From the NCBI RefSeq assembly GCF_029227915.1, contig NC_079885.1, forward strand, positions 4,404,001-4,468,000: a stretch of DNA of 64,000 nt, given 5' to 3'. Positions within the stretch are counted from its first letter, which is position 1. Each line of letters starts with the position of its first letter. The position numbers and the translations under genes were made by a program. The DNA is from Hydractinia symbiolongicarpus (lineage: Eukaryota; Cnidaria; Hydrozoa; Anthoathecata; Hydractiniidae). Below the pieces are notes generated by a model that was given only the letters and a program-made list of their open reading frames with translations, did not search any database and had not been told where the DNA came from. Positions 10,131 through 22,600 of the stretch are shown piece after piece.

Positions 10131-12260
10131 AAAATCAGTTCAATTAAGTCCCACAGTCAAACGTTTCACTGTTAAAAGCCATGCAACCTAGTATTAGCCG
10201 AATAATGTCGCTAAATACATGTTGGTACGAATATGTGACGCAACCGTTGTAACTCAAACTGATAGATACAGCCAAGAAGTCAATGAAATGTAGTTTTAGA
10301 GAATGTCTCTAATCTTTCAGCCCGTGCCAACGGCCAGGATTTGTCCCACAGTAAAAAAAGATTTAAATATCTTAATTTTTAAATTAAGCGCTACAACAGA
10401 GCCCAGTGTAATCGCTGAATTTCATCAATCATGTCAAATTAAGAAGAATGTTTTTTCTTGTAGTCAAACTGGCTCATTTATCACATTTATAAGGTCACAG
10501 TCCAAATTCAGTTCAAAAAGGTCCCACAGTCAAACGTTTCACTGTTAAAAGGGATGCAACCTATTAATATCCGAATAATATCGCTAGATACATGTGGGTA
10601 CGAATATGTGACGCAACCGTTGTAACTCAAACGGATTGAAACCGTTAGAAAGTCAATGAAATGTAGTTTGTGAAAATGTCTCTATTTCTTCTGCGCGCGC
10701 TGACGGCTAGGATTGGTCCCACAGTAGAAAATGACCTGTTTAACTAAATTTTTAAATAAAGCGCTGTCGCAGCGCCCAGTGTAACTGCTGAGTTCAAGCA
10801 ATCATGTCAGAATAAGAATAATGTTATTTCTTGGTGTTCAATTTTCCCATTTATCACATTCATAAGGTCAAAGTCCAAAATCACTTCAATTAAGTCCCAC
10901 AGTCAATCGTTTTACTGTTAAAAGCGATACAACTTAGTAATATCGGAAAAAAAATCACTAAATACATGTTGGTACGAATAAGTGACTCAACCGTTGTTAC
11001 TCAAGCGGATTTAAATCGCTAGAATGTCAATGAAATGTAGTTTTTGAAACTGTTCCTACTTATTCAGCGCGTACTAACTGCCAGGATTCGGCCCACAGTA
11101 AAGAAAAACTTACATATCTAAATTTTTAAATAATGCGCTACCACAGAGCCTAGTGTAATCGCTGAATTCCAGCAATCTTGTCAAATTAAGAAGAATTTTA
11201 TTCCTTGGAGTCAAACTAGCTTATTTATCACATTTATAAGGTCAAAGTACAAAATCAGTTCAACTAAGTCCCACAGTCAAACGTTTCACTGTTAAAAGCG
11301 CTGCAACCTATTAATATCCGAATAATATCGCTAAATACATGTTGGTACGAATATGTGACGCAACCGTTGTAACTCAAACGGATTTATATCGCTAGAATGT
11401 CAATGAAATGTAGTTTTAGAAACTGTTCCTATTTAATCATTGCGTGCTAACGGCCAGGATTGGTCCCACAGTAAAAAATGACTCATCTATCTTAATTTTT
11501 AAATAGCGCTTACACAGCGCCCAGTGTAATTGCTGAGTTCCAGCAATCATGTCAAATTAAGAAGAATGTTATTTCTTGTAGTCAAACTGGCTCATTTATG
11601 ACATTCATAAGGTCACAGTCCAAAGTAACTTCAATTAAGTCCCAGAGTCAATCGTTTCACTGTTAAAAGCGATATAGCTTAGAAATATCGGAAAAGTATC
11701 ACCAAATACATGTTGGTACGAATATGTGACGCAACCGTTGTAACTCAAACTGATTGAAACCGCCAAGAAATCAATGAAATGTAGTTTTTGAGAATGTCTC
11801 TATTCCTTCAGCGCGTGCTAACAGCCAGGATTGGTCCCAAAGTAAAGAAAGACTTAAACATCTAAACTTTTAAATAAAGCGCTACCACAAAGACTAGTGT
11901 AATCGCTGAATTCCAGCAATCATGTCAAATTAAGAAGAATGTTATTCCTTGGAGTCCAATTGGCTCATTTATCACATTTACAAGGTCACAGTCCAAAGTC
12001 AGTTCAATTAAATCCCACAGTCAATCGTTTCACTGTTGAAAGCGATGCAACCTAGTAATATCCGAATAATATCGCTAAATACATGTTGGTACGATTATGT
12101 AGCCCAACCGTTGTAACTCAATCTGAATGATACCGTCAAGAAGTTAATGAAAATTAGCTTTTGAGAATGTCTCTATTCCTTCAGCGCGTGCTAACAGCCA
12201 GGATTGGTCCCACAGTAAAAAACACTGATTTATCTAAATTTTTAAATAAAGCGCTACCAC
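10131..12260. repeat. Satellite monomers, 10.1-12.3 kb
   Basis: Full-length monomers, including one with the spaced GC inverted repeat (10761) and one with TAGCGCTTACACAGCGCCC near 11.5 kb. The stretch is paralogous to 40.35-42.48 kb at a constant offset of 30,222-30,223. One short patch near 11.83-11.88 kb differs strongly from its partner at 42.05-42.10 kb while the flanks agree, which looks like gene conversion. Confidence 0.8.
10761..10775 (+). other. GC inverted repeat with 3-nt spacer
   Basis: GCGCTG and CAGCGC surround TCG. This is a variant of the C-monomer palindrome, in a monomer that continues GTTCAAGCAATCATGTCAG. Confidence 0.65.
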
Positions 12261-15200
12261 AGAGCCTAGTGTAATCGCTGAATTCCAGCAATCATGTCAA
12301 ATTAAGAAGAATGTTATTTCTTGTAGTCAAACTGGCTCATTTATCACATTTATAAGGTCACAGTCCAGAATCAGTTCAATTAAGTCCCACAGTCAATCGC
12401 TTCACTGTTAAAAGCGATGCAACCTATGAATATCCGAATAATATCGCCAGATACATGTTGGTACGAATATGTGACGCAGCCGTTGTAACTCAATCGGATT
12501 TATATCGCTAGAAAATCAATGAAATGTAGTTTTTGAAACTGTTTTTTTTTATACAGCGCGTGCTAACGGCCAGGATTGGTCCCCAGTAAAAAAAGACTTA
12601 TTAATCTATAATTCTAAATAAAGCGCTACCACAGAGCCTAGTGTAATCGCTGAATTCCAGCAATCATGTCAAATTAAGAAAAATGTTATTCCTTAGAGTC
12701 CAATTGGCTCATTTATCGCATTTACAAGGTCACAGTCCAGAATCAGTTCAATTAAGTCCCACAGTCAATCGTTTTACTGTTAAAGTCGATACAACTTAGT
12801 AATATCGGAAAGAAATCACTAAATACATGTTGGTACGAATATTTGACGCAACTGTTGTAACTCAAACGGATTGACACCGTTAGAAAGTCAATGAAATGTA
12901 GTTTTTGAAACTGTCTCTATTACTTCAGCGCGAACTACCGACTAGGATTGGTCCCACAGTAAAAAATGACTTATTTATCTTATTTTTTAAATTAAAGCTC
13001 TACCACAGCGCTCAGTGTAATCGCTGAGTTACAGCAATCCTGACAAATTAAGAAGAATGTTATTTCTTGCAGTCAAACTGACTCATTTATCACATTTATT
13101 AGGTCAAAGTCCAAAATCAGTTCAATTAAGTCCCACAGTCAAACGTTTCACTGTTGAAAGCGATGCAACCTAGTAATATCCGAATAATATCGCTAAATAC
13201 ATGTTGGTACGAATATGTGACGCAACCGTTGTAACTCAAACTGATTGATACCGCCAAGAAGTCAATGAAAATTAGTTTTTGAGAATGTCTCTATTCCTTC
13301 AGCGCGTGCTAACGGCCAGAATTAGTCCCACACTAAAGAAAGACTGATTTACCTAAACTTTTAAATAAAGTGCTACCACCGAACCTAGTGTAATCGCTGA
13401 ATTCCAGCAATCATGTCAAATTAAGAAGAATATTATTCCTTGGAGTCCAATTGGCTCATTCATCACATTTATAAGGCCACAGTTAAAAATCAGTTCAATT
13501 AAGTCCCACAGTCAAACGTTTCACTGTTAAAAGCCATGCAACCTAGTAATACCCGAATAATGTCGCTAAATATATGTTGGTACGAATATGTGACGCAACC
13601 GTTGTAACTCAAACTGATTGTTACCGCCAAGAAGTCAATGAAATGTAGTTTTTCAAAATGTGTCTATTCCTTCAGCGCGTGCTAACGGCCAGGATTGGTC
13701 CCATAGTAAAAAAAGATTTAAATATCTAAATTCTTAAATAAAGTGCTACCACAGAGATCAGTGTAATCGCTGAGATCCATCAATCATGTCAAAATAAGAA
13801 GAATGTTATTCCTTGGAGTCCAATTGGCTCATTAATCACATTTGTAAGACCACAGTCCAAAGTCAGTTCAATTAAGTCCCACAGTCAAATGTTTCACTGT
13901 TAAAAGCGATGCAACCTAGTAACATCCGAATAATGTCGCTAAATACATGTTGGTACGAATATTTGACACAACCGTTGTAACTCAAACGGATTTATACCGC
14001 TAGAAAGTCAATAAAATGTAGTTTTTGAAACTGTTCTTATTTAATCATTGCGTGCTAACGGCAAGGATTTGTCCCACAGTAAAAAAAGACTTATTTATCT
14101 AAATTTTTAAATAAAGCGCTACCACAGAGCCTAGTGTAATGCTGAATTCCAGCAATCATGTCAAATTAAGAAGAATGTTATTTCTTGTAGTCAAACTGGC
14201 TCATTTATCACATTTATAAGGTAAAAGTCCAAAATCAGTTCAATTAAATCCCACAGTCAAACGTTTCACTGTTAAGGGAGATGCAACCTATTAATATCCG
14301 AATAATATCGCTAGATACATGTTGGTACGAATATGTGACGCAATAGTTGTAACTCACACGGATTTATATCGCTAGAATATCAATGAAATGTAGTTTTTGA
14401 AACTGTTTCTATTTAATCAGCGCATGCTAACTCCCAGGATTCGTCCCACGGTAAAGAAAGACTTACCTACCTAAGTTTTTAAATAAAGCGCTACCACAGA
14501 GCCTAGTGTAATCGCTGAATTCCAGCAATCATGTCAAATTAAGAAGAATGTTATTTCTTGTAGTCAAACTGGCTCATTTATCACATTTATAAGGTCAAAG
14601 TCCAAAATCAGTTCAATTAGGTCCCACAGTCAAACGTTTCACTGTTAAAAGCGCTGCAACCTATTAATATCCGAATAATATCGCTAGATACATGTTGGTA
14701 CGAATATGTGACTCAACCGTTGTAACCCAAACGGATTCATATCGCTAGAAAATTATTGAAATGTAGTTTCTGAAACTGTTCCCATTTATTCAGCGCGTGC
14801 TAGCGGCCAGGCTTGGTCCCACAGTAAAAGAAGTCTTACTTATCTAAATTTTTAAATAAAGCGCTACCACAGAGTCTAGTGTAATCGCTGAATTCCAGCA
14901 ATCATGTCAAATTAAGAAAAATGTTATTCCTTAGAGTCCAATTGGCTCATTTATCACATTTACAAGGTCACAGTCCAGAATCAGTTCAATTAAGTCCCAC
15001 AGTCAATCGTTTCACTGTTAAAAGCGATACAACTTAGTAATATCGGAAAAAATCACTAAATGCATGTTGGTACGAATATTTGACGCAACCGTTGTAACTC
15101 AAACGGATTGACACCGTTAGAAAGTCAATGAAATGTGGTTTTTGAAACTGTCTCTATTTCTTCAGCGCGAACTACCGACTAGGATTAGTCCCACAGTAAA

Positions 15201-16310
15201 AAACGTCTTATTTATCTTAATTTTTAAATAAAGCTCTACCACAGCGCTCAGTGTAATCGCTGAGTTCCAGCAATCCTGACAAATTAAGAAGAATGTTAAT
15301 TCTTATAGTCAAACTGGCTCATTTATCACGTTTATTAGGTCAAAGTCCAAAATCAGTTCAATTAAGTCCCACAGCCAAACGTTTCACTGTTGAAAGCGAT
15401 GCAACCTAGTAATCCCCGAATAATATCGCTAAATACATGTTGGTACGAATATGTGACACAACCGTTGTAACTCAAACAGATTTATACCGCTAGAAAGTCA
15501 ATGAAATGTAGTTTTTGAAACTGTTCCAATTTATTCAGCGCGTGCTAACTGCCAGGATTTGTCCCACAGTAAAGGAAGACTTACATATCTAATTTTTTAA
15601 ATCAAGCGCTACCACAGAGACTAGTGTAATCGCTGAATTCCAGCAATCATGTCAAATTAAGAAGAATGTTATTTCTTGTAGTCAAACTGGCTCATTTATC
15701 ACATTTATAAGGTCATAGTCCAAAATCAGTTCAATTAGGTCCCACAGTCAAACGTTTCACTGTTAAAAGCGATACAACTTAGTAATATCGGAAAAAAATC
15801 ACTAAATGCATGTTGGTACGAATATTTGACGCAACCGTTGTAACTCAAACGGATTGACACCGTTAGAAAGTCAATGAGATGTAGTTTTTGAAACTGTCTC
15901 TATTTCTTCAGCGCGAACTACCGACTAGGATTAGTCCCACAGTAAAAAACGTCTTATTTATCTTAATTTTTAAATAAAGCTCCACCACAGCGCTCAGTGT
16001 AATCGTTGAGTTCCAGCAATCATGACAAATTAAGAAGAATGTTAATTCTTATAGTCAAACTGGCTCATTTATCACATTTATTAGGTCAAAGTCCAAAATC
16101 AGTTCAATAAAGTCCCACAGCCAAACGTTTCACTGTTGAAAGCGATGCAACCTAGTAATCCCCGAATAATATCGCTAAATACATGTTGGTACGAATATGT
16201 GACACAACCGTTGTAACTCAAACAGATTTATACCGCTAGAAAGTCAATGAAATGTAGTTTTTGAAACTGTTCCAATTTATTCAGCGCATGCTAACTGCCA
16301 GGATTTGTCC
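12261..16310. repeat. 4-kb segmental duplication, copy 1
   Basis: This stretch matches 19,650-23,700 at an offset of 7,387-7,388 bp. Landmarks are CTATAATTCTAAATAAAG (12.61 and 19.99 kb), GAGTTACAGCAATCC (13.03 and 20.41 kb), the single-base loss GTAATGCTGAATTCC (14.14 and 21.53 kb) and TCCACCACAGCGC (15.98 and 23.37 kb). The offset is 66 bp short of 20 monomers, explained by a 66-bp deletion monomer at 18,287 between the copies. Inside it, 15.02-15.76 kb is partly repeated 745 bp later (two-monomer tandem duplication). Confidence 0.85.
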
Positions 16311-17112
16311 CACAGTAAAAAATGACTTACCCATCTAAGTTTTTAAATAAAGCTCTACCACAGCGCTCAGTGTAATCGCTGAGTTCTAGCAATCATGACA
16401 AATTAACAAGAATGTTATTTCTTATAGTCAAACTGGCTCATTTCTCACATTTATTAGGTCAAAGTCTAAAATCAGTTCAATTAAGTCCCACAGCCAAACG
16501 CTTCACTGTTAAAAGCGATGCAACCTAGTATTCCCCGAATAAAATCGCTAAATACATGTTGGTACGAATATGTGACGCAACCGTTGTAACTCAAACTGAT
16601 TGATACCGCCAAGAAGTCAATGAAATGTAGTTTTTGAGGATGACTCAATTCCTTCAGCGCGAATTACCGACTAAAATTGGTGCCACAGTAAAAAATGACT
16701 TATTTATCTTAATTCTTAAATAAAGGTCTACCACAGCGCTCAGTGTAATCGCTGAATTCCAGCTATCATGACAAATTAAGAAGAATGTTATTTCTTGTAG
16801 TCATACTGACTCATTTATCACATTTATTAGGTCAAAGTCCAAAATCAGTTCAATTAAGTCCCACAGTCAAACGTTTCACTGTTAAAAGCGATGCAACCTA
16901 GTAATATCCGAATAATATCGCTAAATACATGTTGGTACGAATATGTGGCCCAACCGTTGTAACTCAAACGGATTTATACCGCTAGAATATCAATGAAATG
17001 CAGTTTTTGAAACTGTTTCAATTTATTCAGCGCGTGCTAACTGCCAGGGTTTGTCCCACAGTAAAAGAAGACTTACTTATCTAAATTTTTAAATAAAGCG
17101 CTACCACAGACT
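16311..17112. repeat. Satellite monomers between duplication blocks
   Basis: About two full monomers. The first diverges from the 4-kb duplication at GTCCCACAGTAAAAAATGAC. The second (from 16858) is used here as the reference monomer. The end near 17.05-17.11 kb matches 23.69-23.75 kb. Confidence 0.75.
16858..17052 (+). repeat. Half-unit 1 of the representative monomer (195 bp)
   Basis: The first half carries the most conserved part of the monomer: the 20-bp GTAC-centred imperfect palindrome, then CAACCGTTG, then the AACTCAAAC segment, then a variable stretch and the GCGCGTGCTAAC tail. The second half retains only diverged remnants of these. Its length is near one nucleosome repeat, but that correspondence is inference. 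Confidence 0.7.
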
Positions 17113-17230
17113 CTAGTGTAATCGCTGAATTCCAGCATTCATGTCAAATTAAGAAAAATGTTATTCCTTAGAGTCCAATTGGCTCATTTATCACATTTAC
17201 AAGGTCACAGTCCAGAATCAGTTCAATTAA
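17053..17230 (+). repeat. Half-unit 2 of the representative monomer (178 bp)
   Basis: The second half contains the A/T-rich stretch around TTTTTAAATAAAGCGC, the CTAGTGTAATCGCTGAATTC segment with the EcoRI site, and the TTTATCACATTTA segment. The place equivalent to the GTAC palindrome of half 1 reads CATGTCAAATTAAG and has no dyad symmetry. AATAAA here is part of every monomer and I do not read it as a polyadenylation site. Confidence 0.65.
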
Positions 17231-17484
17231 GTCCCACAGTCAATCGCTTCACTGTTAAAAGCGATGCAACCTATGAATATCCGAATAATATCGCCAGATA
17301 CATGTTGGTACGAATATGTCACGCAGCCGTTGTAACTCAAACGGATTTATATCGCTAGAAAATCAATGAAATGAAGTTTTTGAGACTGTTCCTTTTTATA
17401 CAGCGCGTGCTAACGGCCAGGATTGGTCCCCAGTAAAAAAAGACTTATTAATCTATAATTCTAAATAAAGCGCTACCACAGAGC
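17113..17484 (+). repeat. Exact single-monomer duplication, copy 1
   Basis: This 372-bp unit reads the same as 17485-17856 over the whole length I compared. It carries variant bases such as CAGCATTCATG, CTATGAATATCC and ATGTCACGCAGCC. Adjacent identical monomers are uncommon here, because neighbours are normally of different types. Confidence 0.85.
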
Positions 17485-17856
17485 CTAGTGTAATCGCTGA
17501 ATTCCAGCATTCATGTCAAATTAAGAAAAATGTTATTCCTTAGAGTCCAATTGGCTCATTTATCACATTTACAAGGTCACAGTCCAGAATCAGTTCAATT
17601 AAGTCCCACAGTCAATCGCTTCACTGTTAAAAGCGATGCAACCTATGAATATCCGAATAATATCGCCAGATACATGTTGGTACGAATATGTCACGCAGCC
17701 GTTGTAACTCAAACGGATTTATATCGCTAGAAAATCAATGAAATGAAGTTTTTGAGACTGTTCCTTTTTATACAGCGCGTGCTAACGGCCAGGATTGGTC
17801 CCCAGTAAAAAAAGACTTATTAATCTATAATTCTAAATAAAGCGCTACCACAGAGC
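17485..17856 (+). repeat. Exact single-monomer duplication, copy 2
   Basis: Second copy, immediately adjacent. The next monomer (from 17857) switches to CAGCAATCATG. A related copy is at about 23.75-24.13 kb with a few substitutions. Confidence 0.85.
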
Positions 17857-19650
17857 CTAGTGTAATCGCTGAATTCCAGCAATCATGTCAAATTAAGAAA
17901 AATGTTATTCCTTAGAGTCCAATTGGCTCATTTATCACATTTACAAGGTCACAGTCCAGAATCAGTTCAATTAAGTCCCACAGTCAATCGTTTCACTGTT
18001 AAAAGCGATACAACTTAGTGATATCGGAAAAAATCACTAAATGCATGTTGGTACGAATATTTGACGCAACCGTTGTAACTCAAACGGATTGACACCGTTA
18101 GAAAGTCAATGAAATGTGGTTTTTGAAACTGTCTCTATTTCTTCAGCGCGAACTACCGACTAGGATTAGTCCCACAGTAAAAAACGTCTTATTTATCTTA
18201 TTTTTTAATTAAAGCTCTACCACAGCGCTCAGTGTAATCGCTGAGTTACAGCAATCCTGACAAATTAAGAAGAATGTTATTTCTTGCAGTCAAACGTTTC
18301 ACTGTTGAAAGCGATGCAACCTAGTAATATCCGAATAATATCGCTAAATACATGTTGGTACGAATATGTGACGCAACCGTTGTAACTCAAACTGATTGAT
18401 ACCGCCAAGAAGTCAATGAAAATTAGTTTTTGAGAATGTCTCTATTCCTTCAGCGCGTGCTAACTCCCAGGATTCGTCCCACAGTAAAGAAAGACTTACC
18501 TACCTAAGTTTTTAAATAACGCGCTACCACAGAGCCTAGTGTAATCGCTGAATTCCAGCAATCATGTCAAATTAAGAAGAATGTTATTTCTTGTAGTCAA
18601 ACTGGCTCATTTATCACATATATCAGGTCAAAGTCCAAAATCAGTTCAATTAGGTCCCACAGTCAAACGTTTCACTGTTAAAAGCGCTGCAACCTATTAA
18701 TATCCGAATAATATCGCTAGATACATGTTGGTACGAATATGTGACTCAACCGTTGTAACCCAAACGGATTTATATCGCTAGAAAATTATTGAAATGTAGT
18801 TTCTGAAACTGTTCCTATTTATTCAGCGCGTGCTAGCGGCCAGGCTTGGTCCCACAGTAAAAGAAGTCTTACTTATCTAAATTTTTAAATAAAGCGCTAC
18901 CACAGAGTCTAGTGTAATCGCTAAATTCCAGCAATCATGTCAAATTAAGAAAAATGTTATTCCTTAGAGTCCAATTGGCTCATTTATCACATTTACAAGG
19001 TCACAGTCCAGAATCAGTTCAATTAAGTCCCACAGTCAATCGTTTCACTGTTAAAAGCGATACAACTTAGTAATATCGGAAAAAATCACTAAATGCATGT
19101 TGGTACGAATATTTGACGCAACCGTTGTAACTCAAACGGATTGACACCGTTAGAAAGTCAATGAAATGTAGTTTTTGAAACTGTCTCTATTTCTTCAGCG
19201 CGAACTACCGACTAGGATTAGTCCCACAGCAAAAAACGTCTTATTTATCTTAATTTTTAAATAAAGCTCTACCACAGCGCTCAGTGTAATCGCTGAGTTC
19301 CAGCAATCATGACAAATTAAGAAGAATGTTAATTCTTATAGTCAAACTGGCTCATTTATCACGTTTATTAGGTCAAAGTCCAAAATCAGTTCAATTAAGT
19401 CCCACAGCCAAACGTTTCACTGTTGAAAGCGATGCAACCTAGTAATCCCCGAATAATATCGCAAAATACATGTTGGTACGAATATGTGACACAACCGTTG
19501 TAACTCAAACAGATTTATACCGTTAGAAAGTCAATGAAATATAGTTTTTGAAACTGTTCCAATTTATTCAGCGCGTGCTAACTGCCAGGATTTGTCCCAC
19601 AGTAAAAGAAGACTTACATATCTAATATTTTAAATCAAGCGCTACCACAA
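17857..19650. repeat. Satellite monomers, 17.9-19.7 kb, including a 66-bp deletion
   Basis: Full monomers plus one shortened at 18287. From about 18.47 kb they follow the types seen at 14.4-15.6 and 21.8-23.0 kb (GCTAACTCCCAGGATTCG, GCTAGCGGCCAGGCTTGG). From about 18.68 kb they are paralogous to 43.0-45.0 kb at offset 24,324. Confidence 0.8.
18287..18295 (+). other. Deletion junction at CAGTCAAAC (66 bp lost)
   Basis: In full copies CAGTCAAAC occurs twice, 66 bp apart (13070 and 13136). Here a single copy joins TTCTTG on the left to GTTTCACTG on the right. This is the expected product of deletion between short direct repeats. The two sites are not equivalent positions of the half-units. Confidence 0.85.
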
Positions 19651-22600
19651 AGCCTAGTGTAATCGCTGAATTCCAGCAATCATGTCAAATTAAGAAGAAT
19701 GTTATTTCTTGTAGTCAAACTGGCTCATTTATCACATTTATGAGGTCACAGTCCAGAATCAGTTCAATTAAGTCCCACAGTCAATCGCTTCACTGTTAAA
19801 AGCGATGAAACCTATGAATATCCGAATAATATCGCCAGATACATGTTGGTACGAATATGTGACGCAGCCGTTGTAACTCAAACGGATTTATATCGCTAGA
19901 AAATCAATGAAATGTAGTTTTTGAAACTGTTCCTTTTTATACAGCGCGTGCTAACGGCCAGGATTGGTCCCCAGTAAAAAAAGACTTATTAATCTATAAT
20001 TCTAAATAAAGCGCTACCACAGAGCCTAGTGTAATCGCTGAATTCCAGCAATCATGTCAAATTAAGAAAAATGTTATTCCTTAGAGTCCAATTGGCTCAT
20101 TTATCGCATTTACAAGGTCACAGTCCAGAATCAGTTCAATTAAGTCCCACAGTCAATCGTTTTACTGTTAAAATCGATACAACTTAGTAATATCGGAAAG
20201 AAATCACTAAATACATGTTGGTACGAATATTTGACGCAACCGTTGTAACTCAAACGGATTGACACCGTTAGAAAGTCAATGAAATGTAGTTTTTGAAACT
20301 GTCTCTATTACTTCAGCGCGAACTACCGACTATGATTGGTCCCACAGTAAAAAATGACTTATTTATCTTATTTTTTAATTAAAGCTCTACCACAGCGCTC
20401 AGTGTAATCGCTGAGTTACAGCAATCCTGACAAATTAAGAAGAATGTTATTTCTTGCAGTCAAACTGACTCATTTATCACATTTATTAGGTCAAAGTCCA
20501 AAATCAGTTCAATTAAGTACCACAGTCAAACGTTTCACTGTTGAAAGCGATACAACCTAGTAATATCCGAATAATATCGCTAAATACATGTTGGTACGAA
20601 TATGTGACGCAACCGTTGTAACTCAAACTGATTGATACCGCCAAGAAGTCAATGAAAATTAGTTTTTGAGAATGTCTCTATTCCTTCAGCGCGTGCTAAC
20701 GGCCAGAATTAGTCCCACACTAAAGAAAGACTGATTTACCTAAACTTTTAAATAATGTGCTACCACCGAACCTAGTGTAATCGCTGAATTCCAGCAATCA
20801 TGTCAAATTAAGAAGAATATTATTCCTTGGAGTCCAATTGGCTCATTCATCACATTTATAAGGCCACAGTTCAAAATCAGTTCAATTAAGTCCCACAGTC
20901 AAACGTTTCACTGTTAAAAGCCATGCAACCTAGTAATACCCGAATAATGTCGCTAAATATATGTTGGTGCGAATATGTGACGCAACCGTTGTAACTCAAA
21001 CTGATTGTTACCGCCAAGAAGTCAATGAAATGTAGTTTTTCAAAATGTGTCTATTCCTTCAGCGCGTGCTAACGGCCAGGATTGGTCCCATAGTAAAAAA
21101 AGATTTAAATATCTAAATTCTTAAATAAAGTGCTACCGCAGAGATCAGTGTAATCGCTGAATTCCATCAATCATGTCAAAATAAGAAGAATGTTATTCCT
21201 TGGAGTCCAATTGGCTCATTAATCACATTTGTAAGACCACAGTCCAAAGTCAGTTCAATTAAGTCCCACAGTCAAATGTTTCACTGTTAAAAGCGATGCA
21301 ACCTAGTAACATCCGAATAATGTCGCTAAATACATGTTGGTACGAATATTTGACACAACCGTTGTAACTCAAACGGATTTATACCGCTAGAAAGTCAATA
21401 AAATGTAGTTTTTGAAACTGTTCTTATTTAATCATTGCGTGCTGACGGCCAGGATTTGTCCCACAGTAAAAAAAGACTTATTTATCTAAATTTTTAAATA
21501 AAGCGCTACCACAGAGCCTAGTGTAATGCTGAATTCCAGCAATCATGTCAAATTAAGAAGAATGTTATTTCTTGTAGTCAAACTGGCTCATTTATCACAT
21601 TTATAAGGTAAAAGTCCAAAATCAGTTCAATTAAATCCCACAGTCAAACGTTTCACTGTTAAAGGAGATGCAACCTATTAATATCCGAATAATATCGCTA
21701 GATACATGTTGGTACGGATATGTGACGCAATAGTTGTAACTCACACGGATTTATATCGCTAGAATATCAATGAAATGTAGTTTTTGAAACTGTTCCTATT
21801 TATTCAGCGCATGCTAACTCCCAGGATTCGTCCCACAGTAAAGAAAGACTTACCTACCTAAGTTTTTAAATAAAGCGCTACCACAGAGCCTAGTGTAATC
21901 GCTGAATTCCAGCAATCATGTCAAATTAAGAAGAATGTTATTTCTTGTAGTCAAACTGGCTCATTTATCACATTTATAAGGACAAAGTCCAAAATCAGTT
22001 CAATTAGGTCCCACAGTCAAACGTTTCACTGTTAAAAGCGCTGCAACCTATTAATATCCGAATAATATCGCTAGATACATGTTGGTACGAATATGTGACT
22101 CAACCGTTGTAACCCAAACGGATTCATATCGCTAGAAAATTATTGAAATGTAGTTTCTGAAACTGTTCCTATTTATTCAGCGCGTGCTAGCGGCCAGGCT
22201 TGGTCCCACAGTAAAAGAAGTCTTACTTATCTAAATTTTTAAATAAAGCGCTACCACAGAGTCTAGTGTAATCGCTGAATTCCAGCAATCATGTCAAATT
22301 AAGAAAAATGTTATTCCTTAGAGTCCAATTGGCTCATTTATCACATTTACAAGGTCACAGTCCAGAATCAGTTCAATTAAGTCCCACAGTCAATCGTTTC
22401 AATGTTAAAAGCGATACGACTTAGTAATATCGGAAAAAATCACTAAATGCATGTTGGTACGAATAGTTGACGCAACCGTTGTAACTCAAACGGATTGACA
22501 CCGTTAGAAAGTCAATGAAATGTAGTTTTTGAAACTGTCTCTATTTCTTCAGCGCGAACTACCGACTAGGATTAGTCCCACAGTAAAAAACGTCTTATTT

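Larger units (their letters stand above)
16858..17230 (+). repeat. Representative full monomer (373 bp) made of two related halves
   Basis: This copy shows the internal plan clearly. GTCCCACAGT occurs at 16858 and 17053, and again at 17231 where the next monomer starts, so the halves are 195 and 178 bp. The halves share further words in the same order: AAAGCG; CTAGT followed by TAAT; GAAT; CATGT; AATGT; a shared CC..TT..A.TC.AA..GG pattern; TTTAT followed by a CAGTT run. The first half ends with an extra tail around CAGCGCGTGCTAAC that the second half lacks. I read this as an ancient dimer that became the amplification unit. The choice of monomer phase is arbitrary. Confidence 0.8.

Noticed and set aside
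13220-13260. Hammerhead ribozyme core, known from some satellites
   Set aside because: CTGATTGATACC resembles CTGANGA but has T where G is required, and no matching GAAA-stem arrangement was seen on either strand.
17158-17358. 66-codon open frame repeated at 17530 and 23799
   Set aside because: Follows a monomer duplication exactly and spans variable and conserved satellite parts alike. No coding signature.
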